From Heterodera schachtii (lineage: Eukaryota; Nematoda; Chromadorea; Rhabditida; Heteroderidae): 64,000 nt of DNA. Of the stretch, positions 21,857-31,324 are shown in pieces (the first letter of the stretch is position 1; each line of letters starts with the position of its first letter). The DNA lies in NCBI GenBank assembly GCA_023374025.1, contig SIJG01000015.1:1592697-1656696 (forward strand), written 5' to 3'. The notes below the pieces were generated by a model. It was given only the letters and a program-made list of their open reading frames with translations. It did no database searches and had not been told where the DNA came from. Position numbers and translations under genes: made by a program.

Positions 21857-22231
21857 ATGTCCCTCCTCCACTTTTTCGCCGCTCTGCTGGTGTTCTGTGC
21901 CATGTTCAGCTTGGACTTGGCACAAATTGCCGGCACTGTTGGTGTTTCGCCCGGTGGCGTCGCTGCTGGCCCCGCGGTCGTTCAGCCTGCCGCCGCTGGC
22001 GTTGGGGTCGGCGTGCCCGCAGCACGAGCACGCCGTACGCTTTTTGCATTAATTACTGTTTTATTTAATTGAAAATTCATTGAGACTTAATTTTTTTTTG
22101 AATTAGGTGGCTATGGAGCGGGAGGAATGGGCGGCGGCGGGCAAAATTGGGGCGGCGGTGGCAACCAAGGCTGGGGCGGCAACCAAGGAGGAGGCTGGGG
22201 CAACCAGGGAGGAGGCTGGGGACGAAAGTGA
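21857..22231 (+). CDS. Secreted Gly/Trp-rich repeat peptide precursor ending WGRK
   Basis: Exons 21857-22034 and 22107-22231, phase 1 join, about 100 residues. A signal peptide (LLHFFAALLVFCAMFSL) is followed by an Ala/Val/Pro/Gly spacer, ARARR at the junction, and a mature region of Gly-Asn-Gln-Trp repeats (GGGGNQGWGGNQGGGWGNQ), ending GGGWGRK. The terminal Gly-Arg-Lys fits amidation. Same plan and promoter as the gene at 20633. The repeat composition recalls Gly-rich antimicrobial or cuticle-associated peptides; no specific family assigned. Confidence 0.78.
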
Positions 22232-22789
22232 AAGAAAAAGCAATTAGCGACTGAACGAAACGAATATTTTAATTAATTGATGTTTTATTTCACATTTAAA
22301 TGAGGAATAATGGAGATAATGCTGATAAATTGGTTGGAATCCATTCTGGATTTTCAAATGTGAATTAACAGATAATTAAATCTTTTATTTTGCCGAATAA
22401 AACTCAAAATGTGATTTAAAAAAAATTTTAAACCTGTGAAAGTCCCTGAAAAACTGAATAAACTGAATACAAATTTGTCCGATAGTTTCAAGAGTTTTTT
22501 TTAATGAATTCGTCCTTCATTCATGTGAAATTTTACCTCATTTGAAAGTTATTTTAGTCGACCTGAAAATTTAAAAACAAAATAAGAAATTAAAAATTTT
22601 CAAAATACATCCCTAAAATTTTTTTATGTAAATTTAATTTCTCTAAATTAATAAAAATATAATAATACTCAATCGTTGTTTTCTATCATTTCGGTGGTGT
22701 GTTTGTTTATTCTGTTTGTACAGTATCTATGTGTGTCTGTTTTCTGTCTCGGTTTACTGTACGTCATCTTCTGCTGCTTTCATTTTCTT
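22232..22789. other. Intergenic AT-rich stretch
   Basis: Contains the 3' flank of the 22.9 kb peptide copy (TACAGTATCTATGTGTGTCTG at about 22718), homologous to the 25.0 kb flank. No gene otherwise. Confidence 0.4.
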
Positions 22790-23064
22790 TTCATCCGTAG
22801 TAATAACTGTAATGACATGAAAAAGGACAAAATTAAGCAAAATGAAGCTTAAGTATGAGATTTAAATTGAAAATGAAAAGAGCTAATGGAAATTTATTTA
22901 TTTTGAAAAAGCGTACGACGAAAGCGCAAAAGGGCGGCATCAGAAGCGGGCGATGGATGGACAGCAGAAGTGCCATCATCGCCATGAGCAAGTGCCAAAG
23001 TGTTAATGAAGAACACGGCATAGAGCAGCAGCAGAAGAAGGGAGAAAAAGCGGAGAAGGGACAT
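22752..23064 (-). pseudogene. HYGYYYG-type peptide precursor with a destroyed splice acceptor
   Basis: Exon 1, 23064-22917, encodes a signal peptide (MSLLRFFSLLLLLLYAVFF), a spacer GDDGTSAVHPSPASDA and LLRFRR, almost the same as the copy at 25348. In exon 2 the acceptor CAG/GTCATTACGGC of the sister is CAT GTCATTACAGT here. The only nearby AG (22808-22807) would change the frame to RLITTDEKKMKAAEDD and so on, losing the Tyr peptide. Probably non-functional, or a new peptide if that site is used. Confidence 0.72.
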
Positions 23065-23493
23065 TTTGAAATGAATTTTAATTGATTTGTCAATTAATGA
23101 AAGTGGTTTTAATTAATTACTATTACTTCAACACACAGCAGCCAAACCCAATTATGACCGGAAATGACACACATAATGAATTAATTTAATAAAAAATTAA
23201 AACCATCGTTTTTTACATTAATACAACTAATGTAAACCAGTTCATTTGAAACCAAAACAAAATCGTCATCATTTTCTCACAGTTAACTGAATTAGTCTGA
23301 AAATATTTTGGAGTTAAACTAAGGCCATTCAGAAATTAAATGCTTTGGATGGTTAGCTTAAGAACCACAAATTTATTGCATTTAAATCCTATAAAATTAA
23401 CATTATTTTACAACCAATGAAAGACACAATAAGTATTCTTCGATCGCTTCTGTTAGCATCAACAAATGAATTTGTGCTGTTTCTGTTCGCCAC
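23065..23493. other. 5' flank of the 22.9 kb peptide copy
   Basis: Shares ACACAGCAGCCAAACCCAA and similar blocks with the promoter of the 25.3 kb copy. No other gene. Confidence 0.4.
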
Positions 23494-24404
23494 TTATTTC
23501 CTCCCATGGCATTGGGGGCACTGATGGCAAAAATGGTTGTCGCAAGGGCAGCGGGCGCAGCGGCGATTACCTTGGCCTAAAAATGGAATGCAAAATTTCC
23601 CAAATTGAACAGCAAATTAATTAATTGAGAAAACATGGCCGCACGCACGGATTAGGTAATTACGTTTTGGTCCCCAGGAATTACAGATTATGGGTTACGA
23701 ATTTTGTGATATTTTTATCCGTAACTAGAATATTTGTTTGTTTTTTGAAACAATTTCTTGCAAAATTCTTTATAAATTTTCAATTTTTTCTATCGAAATC
23801 ACACTGTCGAAATCATCTGGCACTGTTTTTATATTTCTTTTGCAATTAAAAATGTCAGTGATAACGAATAAAACAACCAAAAATTGGGCCTGAAGCATTG
23901 CAACACCAAAAAATAGTCTTCCTCTACAGATTCGAACATATGTGTGAAACTTGAAAAACTTCAGGCATTAAAAGTCCAAAAAGCGAATAAAAAGCCAACC
24001 ATAAAAAAAAAAAATAAAAGACTTTTATTTCTTAATTTTAACTTTCTTCGGCTTTTCCATGAATTTTTTGTTCAAAAAATAAAATTTTAATTAGGGATTA
24101 AGCATAACGGATTCCCTAATTACGGTGGACCCCCGTAATTATGATTGCGGGTTTCTGTAATTAAAATCCATTTACGTGAAGCCTGTTCGGGACAAGATAT
24201 TCAGGGCATGCTTTGAATGTGTTTAAAAAGATTATTTAATTTGCGAAGTTGCGCACGTTTAAAGCGGAAAATTGGCGAGGAATCGGCCGGGTGTTGCCCA
24301 ACCACTGCTGCCGAGTGAGTCCCCTGCTGATTGTCCATTGCATCGCTCAAATGGGCCATCAAAGCGAACAAAAGGAAAACAGCCAAAAAACGGAGGGAGA
24401 ACAT
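23494..24404 (-). CDS. Secreted peptide precursor with Cys-rich second exon
   Basis: Exon 1, from ATG 24404, encodes a signal peptide (MFSLRFLAVFLLFALMAHL), a spacer and RFKR. Read through, it ends as a 67-residue single-exon protein (stop at 24201). If the GTGCGC at 24256 is used as donor, the phase-1 join to an exon at 23576-23494 gives ...RFKRQGNRRCARCPCDNHF then CHQCPQCHGRK and stop, seven cysteines in a 25-residue tail. The exon plan and phase equal those of the neighbouring peptide genes, which supports the spliced form; the roughly 680-nt intron and weak donor argue against it. Either way the product is a small secreted peptide of unknown role. Confidence 0.55.
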
Positions 24405-25073
24405 TTTGTGATGATTTAGCGGGAATAGAAGTTATTTAGGAAAATTGATTGTTATCAACTAATTACGTGTCTATGTATATTTAAATTTGGCTTTTTCAAT
24501 GCGTTTCTTTCCGTTTTTATTGCCCTTTTTTGACCGACAAATTTTGAAACAAATTTCTAGACCACAAATAATTCAAGGTTAATTAATTTGTTCAGTTTCA
24601 TCAGCAAAAAATAGGTAGTTAAAAGCAATAATTAATTACGCGAGTCAATCATATCAAAAAGAAGACGCATTCAGCAAAAAGTTACGAGCGACGCGACGCT
24701 TCGCGCAAAGTGAACCAATTTTTTCAAGGTTAAAATATTTGAGGAATCTTCTAGATTTTGGTATTCGTTCTAATTGATCAATTTATAATTCAAAAACAAG
24801 AACACTCGAGAAGAAACTAAGCTTGGTCAAAACCACAGCAATTCCCGTATTTTTAGATCCCAGTTTTTGAAAAAAAAATAAAGCTTAAGTACGAATCAGA
24901 ATTCTTTATCTTAATAAAAACATGCTTAACAAAAATTTTCAAGGGTGACACGAAGAATATGGTAGCTTTTTCTGTTTATACTGTATCTATCTATATGTGT
25001 GTTTTCTGTCTCTGCTTACTGTACGTCAATTTATCTAACAGTTCGTTTCTCTTCTGCTGCTTTTGTTTTCTTT
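24405..25073. other. Intergenic AT-rich stretch
   Basis: Upstream of the 24404 gene and downstream of the 25.3 kb gene. 24940-25073 is homologous to the relic at 16.42 kb and to 22.68-22.78 kb. Confidence 0.4.
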
Positions 25074-25348
25074 TCAACCGTAGTAATAGCCGTAATGACC
25101 TGAAAAAGGACAAAATTAAGCAAAATGAAGCTTAAGTATGAGCTTTGAATTGAAAATGAAAAGAGCCAACGGAAATTTATTTATTTTGAAAAAAATATAC
25201 GCCGAAAGCGCAAAAGGGCGGCATCAGAAGCGGGCGATGGATGGACAGCAGAAGTGCCATCATCGCCATGAGCAAGTGCCAAAGTGTTAATGAAGGACAC
25301 GGCACAGAGCAGCAGCAGAAGAAGGGAGAAAAAGCGGAGAAGGGACAT
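25074..25348 (-). CDS. Secreted Tyr/Gly peptide precursor (FRR + HYGYYYG)
   Basis: Exons 25348-25201 and 25099-25074, phase 1 join, 57 residues. A signal peptide (MSLLRFFSLLLLLLCAVSF) is followed by HGDDGTSAVHPSPASDAALL, the basic site RFRR at the junction, and the terminal heptapeptide HYGYYYG. The terminal Gly could serve as amide donor, giving ...YYY-amide. This is the intact member of a three-copy family; the 22.9 kb copy has lost the acceptor and the 16.5 kb copy has lost the exon. YG-rich peptides of this kind recall NLP-type antimicrobial peptides of nematode epidermis, by resemblance only. Confidence 0.72.
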
Positions 25349-26276
25349 TTTGAAATGAATTTTAATTGATTTGTCAATTAATGAAAGAGATTTGGGAACA
25401 GACAAATTGAGAGACTTTTTTAGTAGAGCCAAGCCAGACAAATGCCATACATTCCAAACATACCAAAATGTCACATCAAAAATTTTTGACTTTCGTGATA
25501 TTTTACCATAAACAATGTATAATTAATTAATTAATTAATTAATTAATTAATTAATTAATTAATTAATTCATTCATTATTACTATTATTTCAAAACACCGC
25601 AGCCAAACCCAAATTATAACCGGAAGTGGCACACATAACAAATTCAGAAAACCTAATTTTGTCACAATTGCTTTCAAATTTAATTAATTAGGGAAGAATT
25701 TGTGATTCATAAATTATTCAAACCATTAAATTTAATTAGTGTATTTTAATTGGGGAATATGTCTAATACCAAATTACCACATCAAAATATCAGTTCATTT
25801 TTATGACGGAAATGACGCAACAAATTCTTAAGTATTATATTTTTATTTAAAATATTTTAAATTTTAGAAAAGTAATAATTACAAAGAAAAATAAATTAAA
25901 ATTCCAACAGCAACTTTTTTTTTTACTTTATTCGTTTTTGAATTCATCTTTTTAGTTGAAGAATTAAGTTAAATTGTAAAAAAATAATAATAAGACATCT
26001 TTACAACTAATTAATTTTCTGAAAAAATATTCATTTAAAATTTTAATTTTCTCATAGTTTTACCTTCTGCCGCTGTTTTTTTATTCTTCAATTCGTTAGT
26101 TTACTTTTTCATTTAGCATTTCATATAAACATTCATTTAAACAAAACTTATGTGTCTTATGACTAACTCTGATTTTGGCATAACATTTGATTAATTGGCA
26201 TTTCTTTCTTATTTATGAAAGAATGAAAAAATTGTGCATATGACACCAAAGAAATTAGAAATGTCAAAAATATGGC
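25349..26276. other. 5' flank with AATT microsatellite
   Basis: (AATT)n spans about 25519-25568. The 25380-25690 part is the duplicated promoter region shared with 16.56-16.80 kb. No other gene. Confidence 0.5.
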
Positions 26277-26350
26277 CATATAAATTGCGACTAATACTTT
26301 TTGTTTTTCACAATTAAATTTTTTCAAAAATAATTTTCCGCTTTTTCCAA

Positions 26351-26652
26351 ATGTTCCATTTGCGTTTCGTTGTGTTTCTTCTGCTGGTAATTGTCGGCCT
26401 CTTCGTTGGCCCTAATTTTGTTTCTGCTGATTGGACAAAAAGGTGGCCACTTGGGATGACAAGAAAGTGAACAAAGGCTGGGAGGAGGCCGAAGCACCGC
26501 TCAACATCCGTGCCCGTCGTCAGTTTTTTAAATTTAAATTCCAATTTAAATTTTAAATTCCAATTTAAATTCCAATTTAAATTTTAAATTCCAATTTAAA
26601 TTTCATTGCAGGCAGCGGATGGGATGAGCGCATTTTGGGCGGTCGTGAATAA
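26351..26652 (+). pseudogene. Frameshifted copy of the secreted RARR-GGWDDRILGGRE-type peptide gene
   Basis: Exons 26351-26518 and 26612-26652 correspond to the intact gene at 28657. The signal peptide is preserved (LRFVVFLLLVIVGLFVG), but GATTGGACAAAA lacks one G relative to GATTGGGACAAAA, so the frame moves to WTKRWPLGMTRK and stops. A TATAAAT lies 74 nt upstream. The second exon still matches (C plus GCAGCGGATGGGATGAG). Confidence 0.75.
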
Positions 26653-26969
26653 TTAATGGAGAGAATGAGTGAAGAAGAAGAAGAATAAGAATTCGGGATG
26701 GATGCCAAAAAAGTAAACATTCATTTTTCAATTCAAACTATTGAACATACACAAAACAATGAATTTCTTTCCTGGTCATTTTGCAATTAAATAAATTGAA
26801 ATACATATTTGCCATACTGAATTAAAATTAAATTCTTTAAGAGAGTTTAAAAAATATTGGAGTGAAAATTAAACGAATCTCTTCAAAGAAAGTAATTAAA
26901 TTTACATTATTTAAGAAAAAATCATAAGTATTTATTTTTCATTTTTTTGCGCCTTGAGAATTTATTTGC
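26653..26969. other. Intergenic AT-rich stretch
   Basis: 3' flank of the 26.4 kb copy, homologous to 28.93-29.00 kb at its start. No gene seen. Confidence 0.4.
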
Positions 26970-27695
26970 TCAGAATCCCGAGATTCCATTGTACCATCCA
27001 TAATAATATCCAGAGGGGCTTCTTAATAGAAATTAATTCGTTGATAAATTGCTCAGATGCAATAAAAACTTACTTATTCGGTCGATACGGCGCATAAGTG
27101 TAAGAGCCATAGAATGAGCACGGCTTATACCCACTCAACGAAAAAGGGTAACTGAGAAAAAAATAAAAAATATATAAATAAATAAAAATAAAAATGTGAA
27201 AAATGACTTGAAATGATGCTCGGGCCAATTTGAGGAGTGTTTGTTGTAGGGAGAAGCATAAGTCTAAAAATGATAAGACAATCATTGCGGGGTTGGTTCT
27301 AAATGATAAAGCATAGTTTATTTATAAGTATGCATGGATGGATTCCTTTGTCCAAGAAATTACGGTAAGTAATTAAACTAATTACCTAATTCACAGACGA
27401 TTAATTTAACTAGAAATTAATTGATACCCAGAGAGAGTTGCAAGTACTTTTAAAATATTGTTAAAAAAGAAAGTAAATTTAAATGTTATCACTAGATTTT
27501 TATGTCGCAACAACTTACTCGACACTGATTGTATTGATAGGACGGGTAACGGTTACGGTAAAAGGGATAGTAATAGAAGTAGCAGAACTTTGGCGACCCG
27601 CTAACATCGTCCATTGACGTAATACGGTAGTTGCGTTCGGGCAACGGTGGAGAATGGTGCAACGCCGACACGGACAAAGAGCGGAAAAGCGGCAT
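26970..27695 (-). CDS. Tyr-rich protein, four exons, start uncertain
   Basis: Exons 27695-27519, 27263-27208, 27151-27074 and 27018-26970 join in phase. Product of about 119 residues rich in Tyr: FCYFYYYPFYRNRYPSYQYN, TYASPYNKHSSNWPEHHF, GSYTYAPYRPN and SGYYYGWYNGISGF. No signal peptide is visible after the ATG at 27695, but that exon is preceded by a good acceptor (TTTTTAG/CTAATTATG), so an upstream exon may supply one. Such composition is seen in matrix, eggshell or cuticle proteins; no family is assigned. Confidence 0.5.
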
Positions 27696-28547
27696 AATTA
27701 GCTAAAAAGGCAACAAATTTAATTTACGGCATTTTGAATAAATTTTTTTATCAAATTAAAATAGGGTAATTAATTCAAAGAAAAATTTTAAAAAAATCGA
27801 ATGGAATTTCTTGAAGACAAAAGAAAGAAGAGCAAATTGAGTTAAAGCAATGAGAAAGTGTTGGAAGGGATGAGAACAGATCAATCGCAATGGAACAAAC
27901 ATTTGTTATCCAAACAGCGGACGGATTTCCGATCGAATGGCTCAGCTAAAACATCTGCCGACGAAAATTGTGTGGGAGGAGGGCGAATGACGGAGAAAAT
28001 GTTTAAAGCTGAATCGATCGGTTCATTAAACAGTTTAATTTTGAATTAATTGAAAAGAAAAATATAAGGTTGGTATTGTATAGAAAAGGTGCCCTCAAAA
28101 TAAAATAAAGCATAAAAACTAAAAGGGACTAAAATTTTAATTAGGTGGTCATTAAAAAACAATTAAAAGAATTCGAAAACAAGAAAAAACCATTTTGGCT
28201 TGTTAAAATTATAAAAAGGCAATCGTATATATTTCATTAAATCGTGTTCGATAAATTGTTAAAATGTTTAAGGATTATATAAATTCGCAATAAATATAAA
28301 TTTTTAAATATTATTTATTTTCTCTCCAATTTCCAACTTTTTTTTTTTTTTTGATTTATTTAATATTATTTATTCTGGTTTATAATTTTAATATTTGTGA
28401 ACGATTGAAAATTCGATATGCCTTCAGCAAAACGTATGACTAACTCTGATTTTGGCATAACATTTGATTAATTGGCATTTCTTTCTTATTTATGAAAGAA
28501 TGAAAAAAGTGTGCATATGACACCAAAGAAATTATAAATGTCAAAAA
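27696..28547. other. Intergenic AT-rich stretch
   Basis: No gene seen. 28436-28547 repeats 26.16-26.27 kb, the 5' boundary of the duplicated peptide gene. Confidence 0.4.
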
Positions 28548-28656
28548 TATGGCCATATAAAATGCGACTAATACTTTTTGTTTTTCACAATTAAATTTTT
28601 TGAAAAATAATTTTCCGTTTTTAATTAATTTAAAAATAATTTTCCGCTTTTTCCAA

Positions 28657-28928
28657 ATGTTCCATTTGCGTTTCGTTGTGTTTCTTCTGCTGGTAATTGT
28701 CGGCCTCTCCGTTGGCCCTAATTTTGTTTCTGCTGATTGGGACAAAAAGGTGGCCACTTGGGACGACAAGAAAGTGAACAAAGGCTGGGAGGAGGCCGAA
28801 GCACCGCTCAACATCCGTGCCCGTCGTCAGTTTTTTAAATTTAAATTCCAATTTAAATTTTAAATTCCAATTTAAATTTCATTGCAGGCGGCGGATGGGA
28901 TGATCGCATTTTGGGCGGTCGTGAATAA
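28657..28928 (+). CDS. Secreted peptide precursor, RARR + GGWDDRILGGRE
   Basis: Exons 28657-28825 and 28888-28928, phase 1 join, about 69 residues. A signal peptide (LRFVVFLLLVIVGLSVG) precedes an acidic/basic spacer (DWDKKVATWDDKKVNKGWEE), RARR at the junction, and the 12-residue end GGWDDRILGGRE. The intron is a short AT palindrome-like repeat (AAATTTAAATTCC units). The copy at 26351 is frameshifted; duplication spans roughly 26.16-26.72 and 28.44-29.00 kb. Same architecture as the Gly/Tyr peptides but with a different mature sequence. Function unknown. Confidence 0.7.
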
Positions 28929-29839
28929 TGAATGGAGAGAGTGAGTGAAGAAGAATAAGAATTCGGGATGGATGCCAAAAAAGTAAACATTCATTTTTCA
29001 ATTTAATTCCCCCTTTCCGCCCCCCCATTTGAGCCCCTTTTTCCAATTTCAATTATCAAATGCATAAACCTGTTCTTTTCTTTCCCTCCCAATAAATGAT
29101 CCGATTTTGCCTATTGCCAATTTCCTTTTTTATCACTAACTTTCATCGTTCGTTCGCTTCACTCCGTCGCCCCAAATTTGGTGAAAATTTGTCGGTCCGT
29201 CCCTTTCCATCCGTCGACCAATCCCAGCGAACACAGCGCAATTCCATCCCCAATTCTCTCTCCGCTCAATTCGATTGCAATAATTAAATTTTATTTATTT
29301 TGATGAGTAAACATTGGCCATCAATCGGTGAGAAAATTGGGGAAATTGCGCCGGGGGGGGGGGGGAAACACTCGATTTTAGCAGGCAGCAGCCGACAACA
29401 CAACAATAACCCCAATAAATTTATGTATTTGACATTAAATTTAAATAATTATTTTATTTTCTCCATCAATAATTTATTTCCAATCAAACTTTCTCATTAT
29501 GTCATTTTGTCTCTCATAGCGACCGCAGAAAATTACAAAATTTTATTTTAAAATATGGGCCAAAAATCGGTAATATAAAGGAACTTTTAATAATTTAATA
29601 ATGTTTATTGTTCCCAATAAATTAAACCTTAAACTTTTTGCTTTAACTTAATACTTATGTGAATAGCAACCCAAAATAACACTTAAATAAAATAGTTTTC
29701 ATTACATTAATTGGTATTTGGATTTAAATTAATTCACATTGCTCTGCTGATAATGTCTCAATTATACAAATGAATTCACCATTGTTTAATTTCCTCAGCC
29801 TTTTTCCTCAGCAGCTGTTTTTCTATTCGTTTCGCTTCA
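28929..29839. other. Intergenic, no clear gene
   Basis: An open frame at 29096-29287 starts with a hydrophobic stretch, but has no supporting context. G run near 29354. Otherwise AT-rich. Confidence 0.35.
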
Positions 29840-30685
29840 ATGCTTTTCCCTCACACAATCGACGGCTATGATGATCTGCTGATGTTGCTGAAACGACTTG
29901 AGGAGACGGAGGTGCAACAACAGCACCAGCAACGGGCGCAAGTGATTTTCGTGCATCTCACCGATTCAAAACTGCCGGACGGCAAAAATTGGTGCGAAGA
30001 GTGTGCCAATGCCGAGCCAATTGTGCAGGTCAGCGCATAAAGAGGGAACAAAAATGCCAAAACAATCATTTCAACACATTCTTCCTATTTGAAGTGCAAT
30101 TGACAATTTCGCAATTCCCCTGAGTAAGGGTCGGGAACCAACCCTAATTTATTAAGGAGTCTTTTGGCCTAATGCCAAAACCGTGCCTAATTGTTGTTCC
30201 ATTGATGTGAAGACGTGCGTGCAACGACTTGCATCAACACTGGAAGCATCAAGCAGAGACGAGGACTACGAGAAGATGGCCGTGCATTGGGTCACTTGCC
30301 ATGTCGGGGCCAGAGATTTGTAAGCATTCGAAGGGAAAAAGGGAGGGGGGGGGGGGACGGAATTGGAAACCAAAACAAATTGCATTAAATTATAATTTAA
30401 AATGGCAATCTTATTTTAATTAAAATTTATCATTCTTTCAGTTGGTACAACCCCAACAATCCGTTCCGCCGTGACCCCCAACTCCGTCTGTTCACCATCC
30501 CGGCACTCGTCTGTCTGTTCCGTGCCGGTGCCAATGGCAGTTGGATGAACACAGCGAAAGACTTGTGCCAAATTTACGAGTCAGAGGACCACTTTGCCAG
30601 TGTGGCAACGTTGGAGCGCATTCTGACAAACTTTTTAGACATTGCAGCTGAACGCCAAGGAATGAGTGTCAGCGAAGGACGATAA
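29840..30685 (+). CDS. TXNDC17: Thioredoxin domain-containing protein 17 (TRP14-like)
   Basis: Cytosolic thioredoxin-related protein that reduces small disulfide substrates using a CxxC centre. Exons 29840-30028, 30213-30319 and 30442-30685, phases consistent, 179 residues. Family hallmarks: VIFVHLTDSKLPDGKNWCEEC, with redox cysteines 52 and 55 (human WCPDC), EPIVQ, and WYNPNNPFRRDPQLRLFTIP ending at the cis-Pro segment (human YWKDPNNDFR...VPTLL). The human protein is 123 residues; the excess here is a Gln-rich insert (VQQQHQQR) and a C-terminal extension of about 50 residues. The start is the only upstream in-frame ATG I see. Confidence 0.88.
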
Positions 30686-31324
30686 AAAGCGATGGAATGC
30701 CAAAAAATTGCAAATATTTTCAAAATAAATATGCATTTTACACAATAATGGTAAGAACCGCTTAGAGCAAACATCGATTAGAGAGCGACGGAGTCAATGG
30801 TAAAGATAAAGCCAAAAACCAAAATGAAATCCTTTGGCATTGAGTTGATGCCTATTAAAATTATAGGGGTGTTCCTGATAAGTTCCGTTTAAATTGAAAT
30901 ATGTAATTGCTATACAATTTCCAAATTCATTTTCTTTCCATCGTTGGCATTTTTTGCTTAAAAAATTATTGCATCACTTTTTTATTCTGATAAATAATTA
31001 ATTCAGTTCTTTTATTGCCATATGTCATTTTTCAAAAAAATTCATTGAAAATTGAACTCTGCTGCTCCCCTGCTGCTGGTATTCATTAAATTTACCTGCC
31101 GACTTTAAGCCAAAAACATTTCATAGAAATAAAATATATTTCTCTCTCAATTTAAAAAAATAAAGCGTATATTTTATGTAAAAGCATTTTATTAATAATA
31201 ATTGATTTACCCGCATATGCTTAGAAATTATTTGCTATTCTATGAAGAAAAATATTTATTTATTATATATGTATATAAAAAGTAAAGCTCAAAAAATCCC
31301 AGCCTTTTTAAGGAATAAATTAAT
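30686..31324. other. Intergenic AT-rich stretch
   Basis: No gene seen between the TXNDC17-like gene and the secreted protein gene. A TATATAAAA-type element lies at about 31271-31279. Confidence 0.4.

Noticed and set aside
29096..29287. 63-codon frame with hydrophobic start
   Set aside because: No paralogue, splice context or conserved motif; could be chance.
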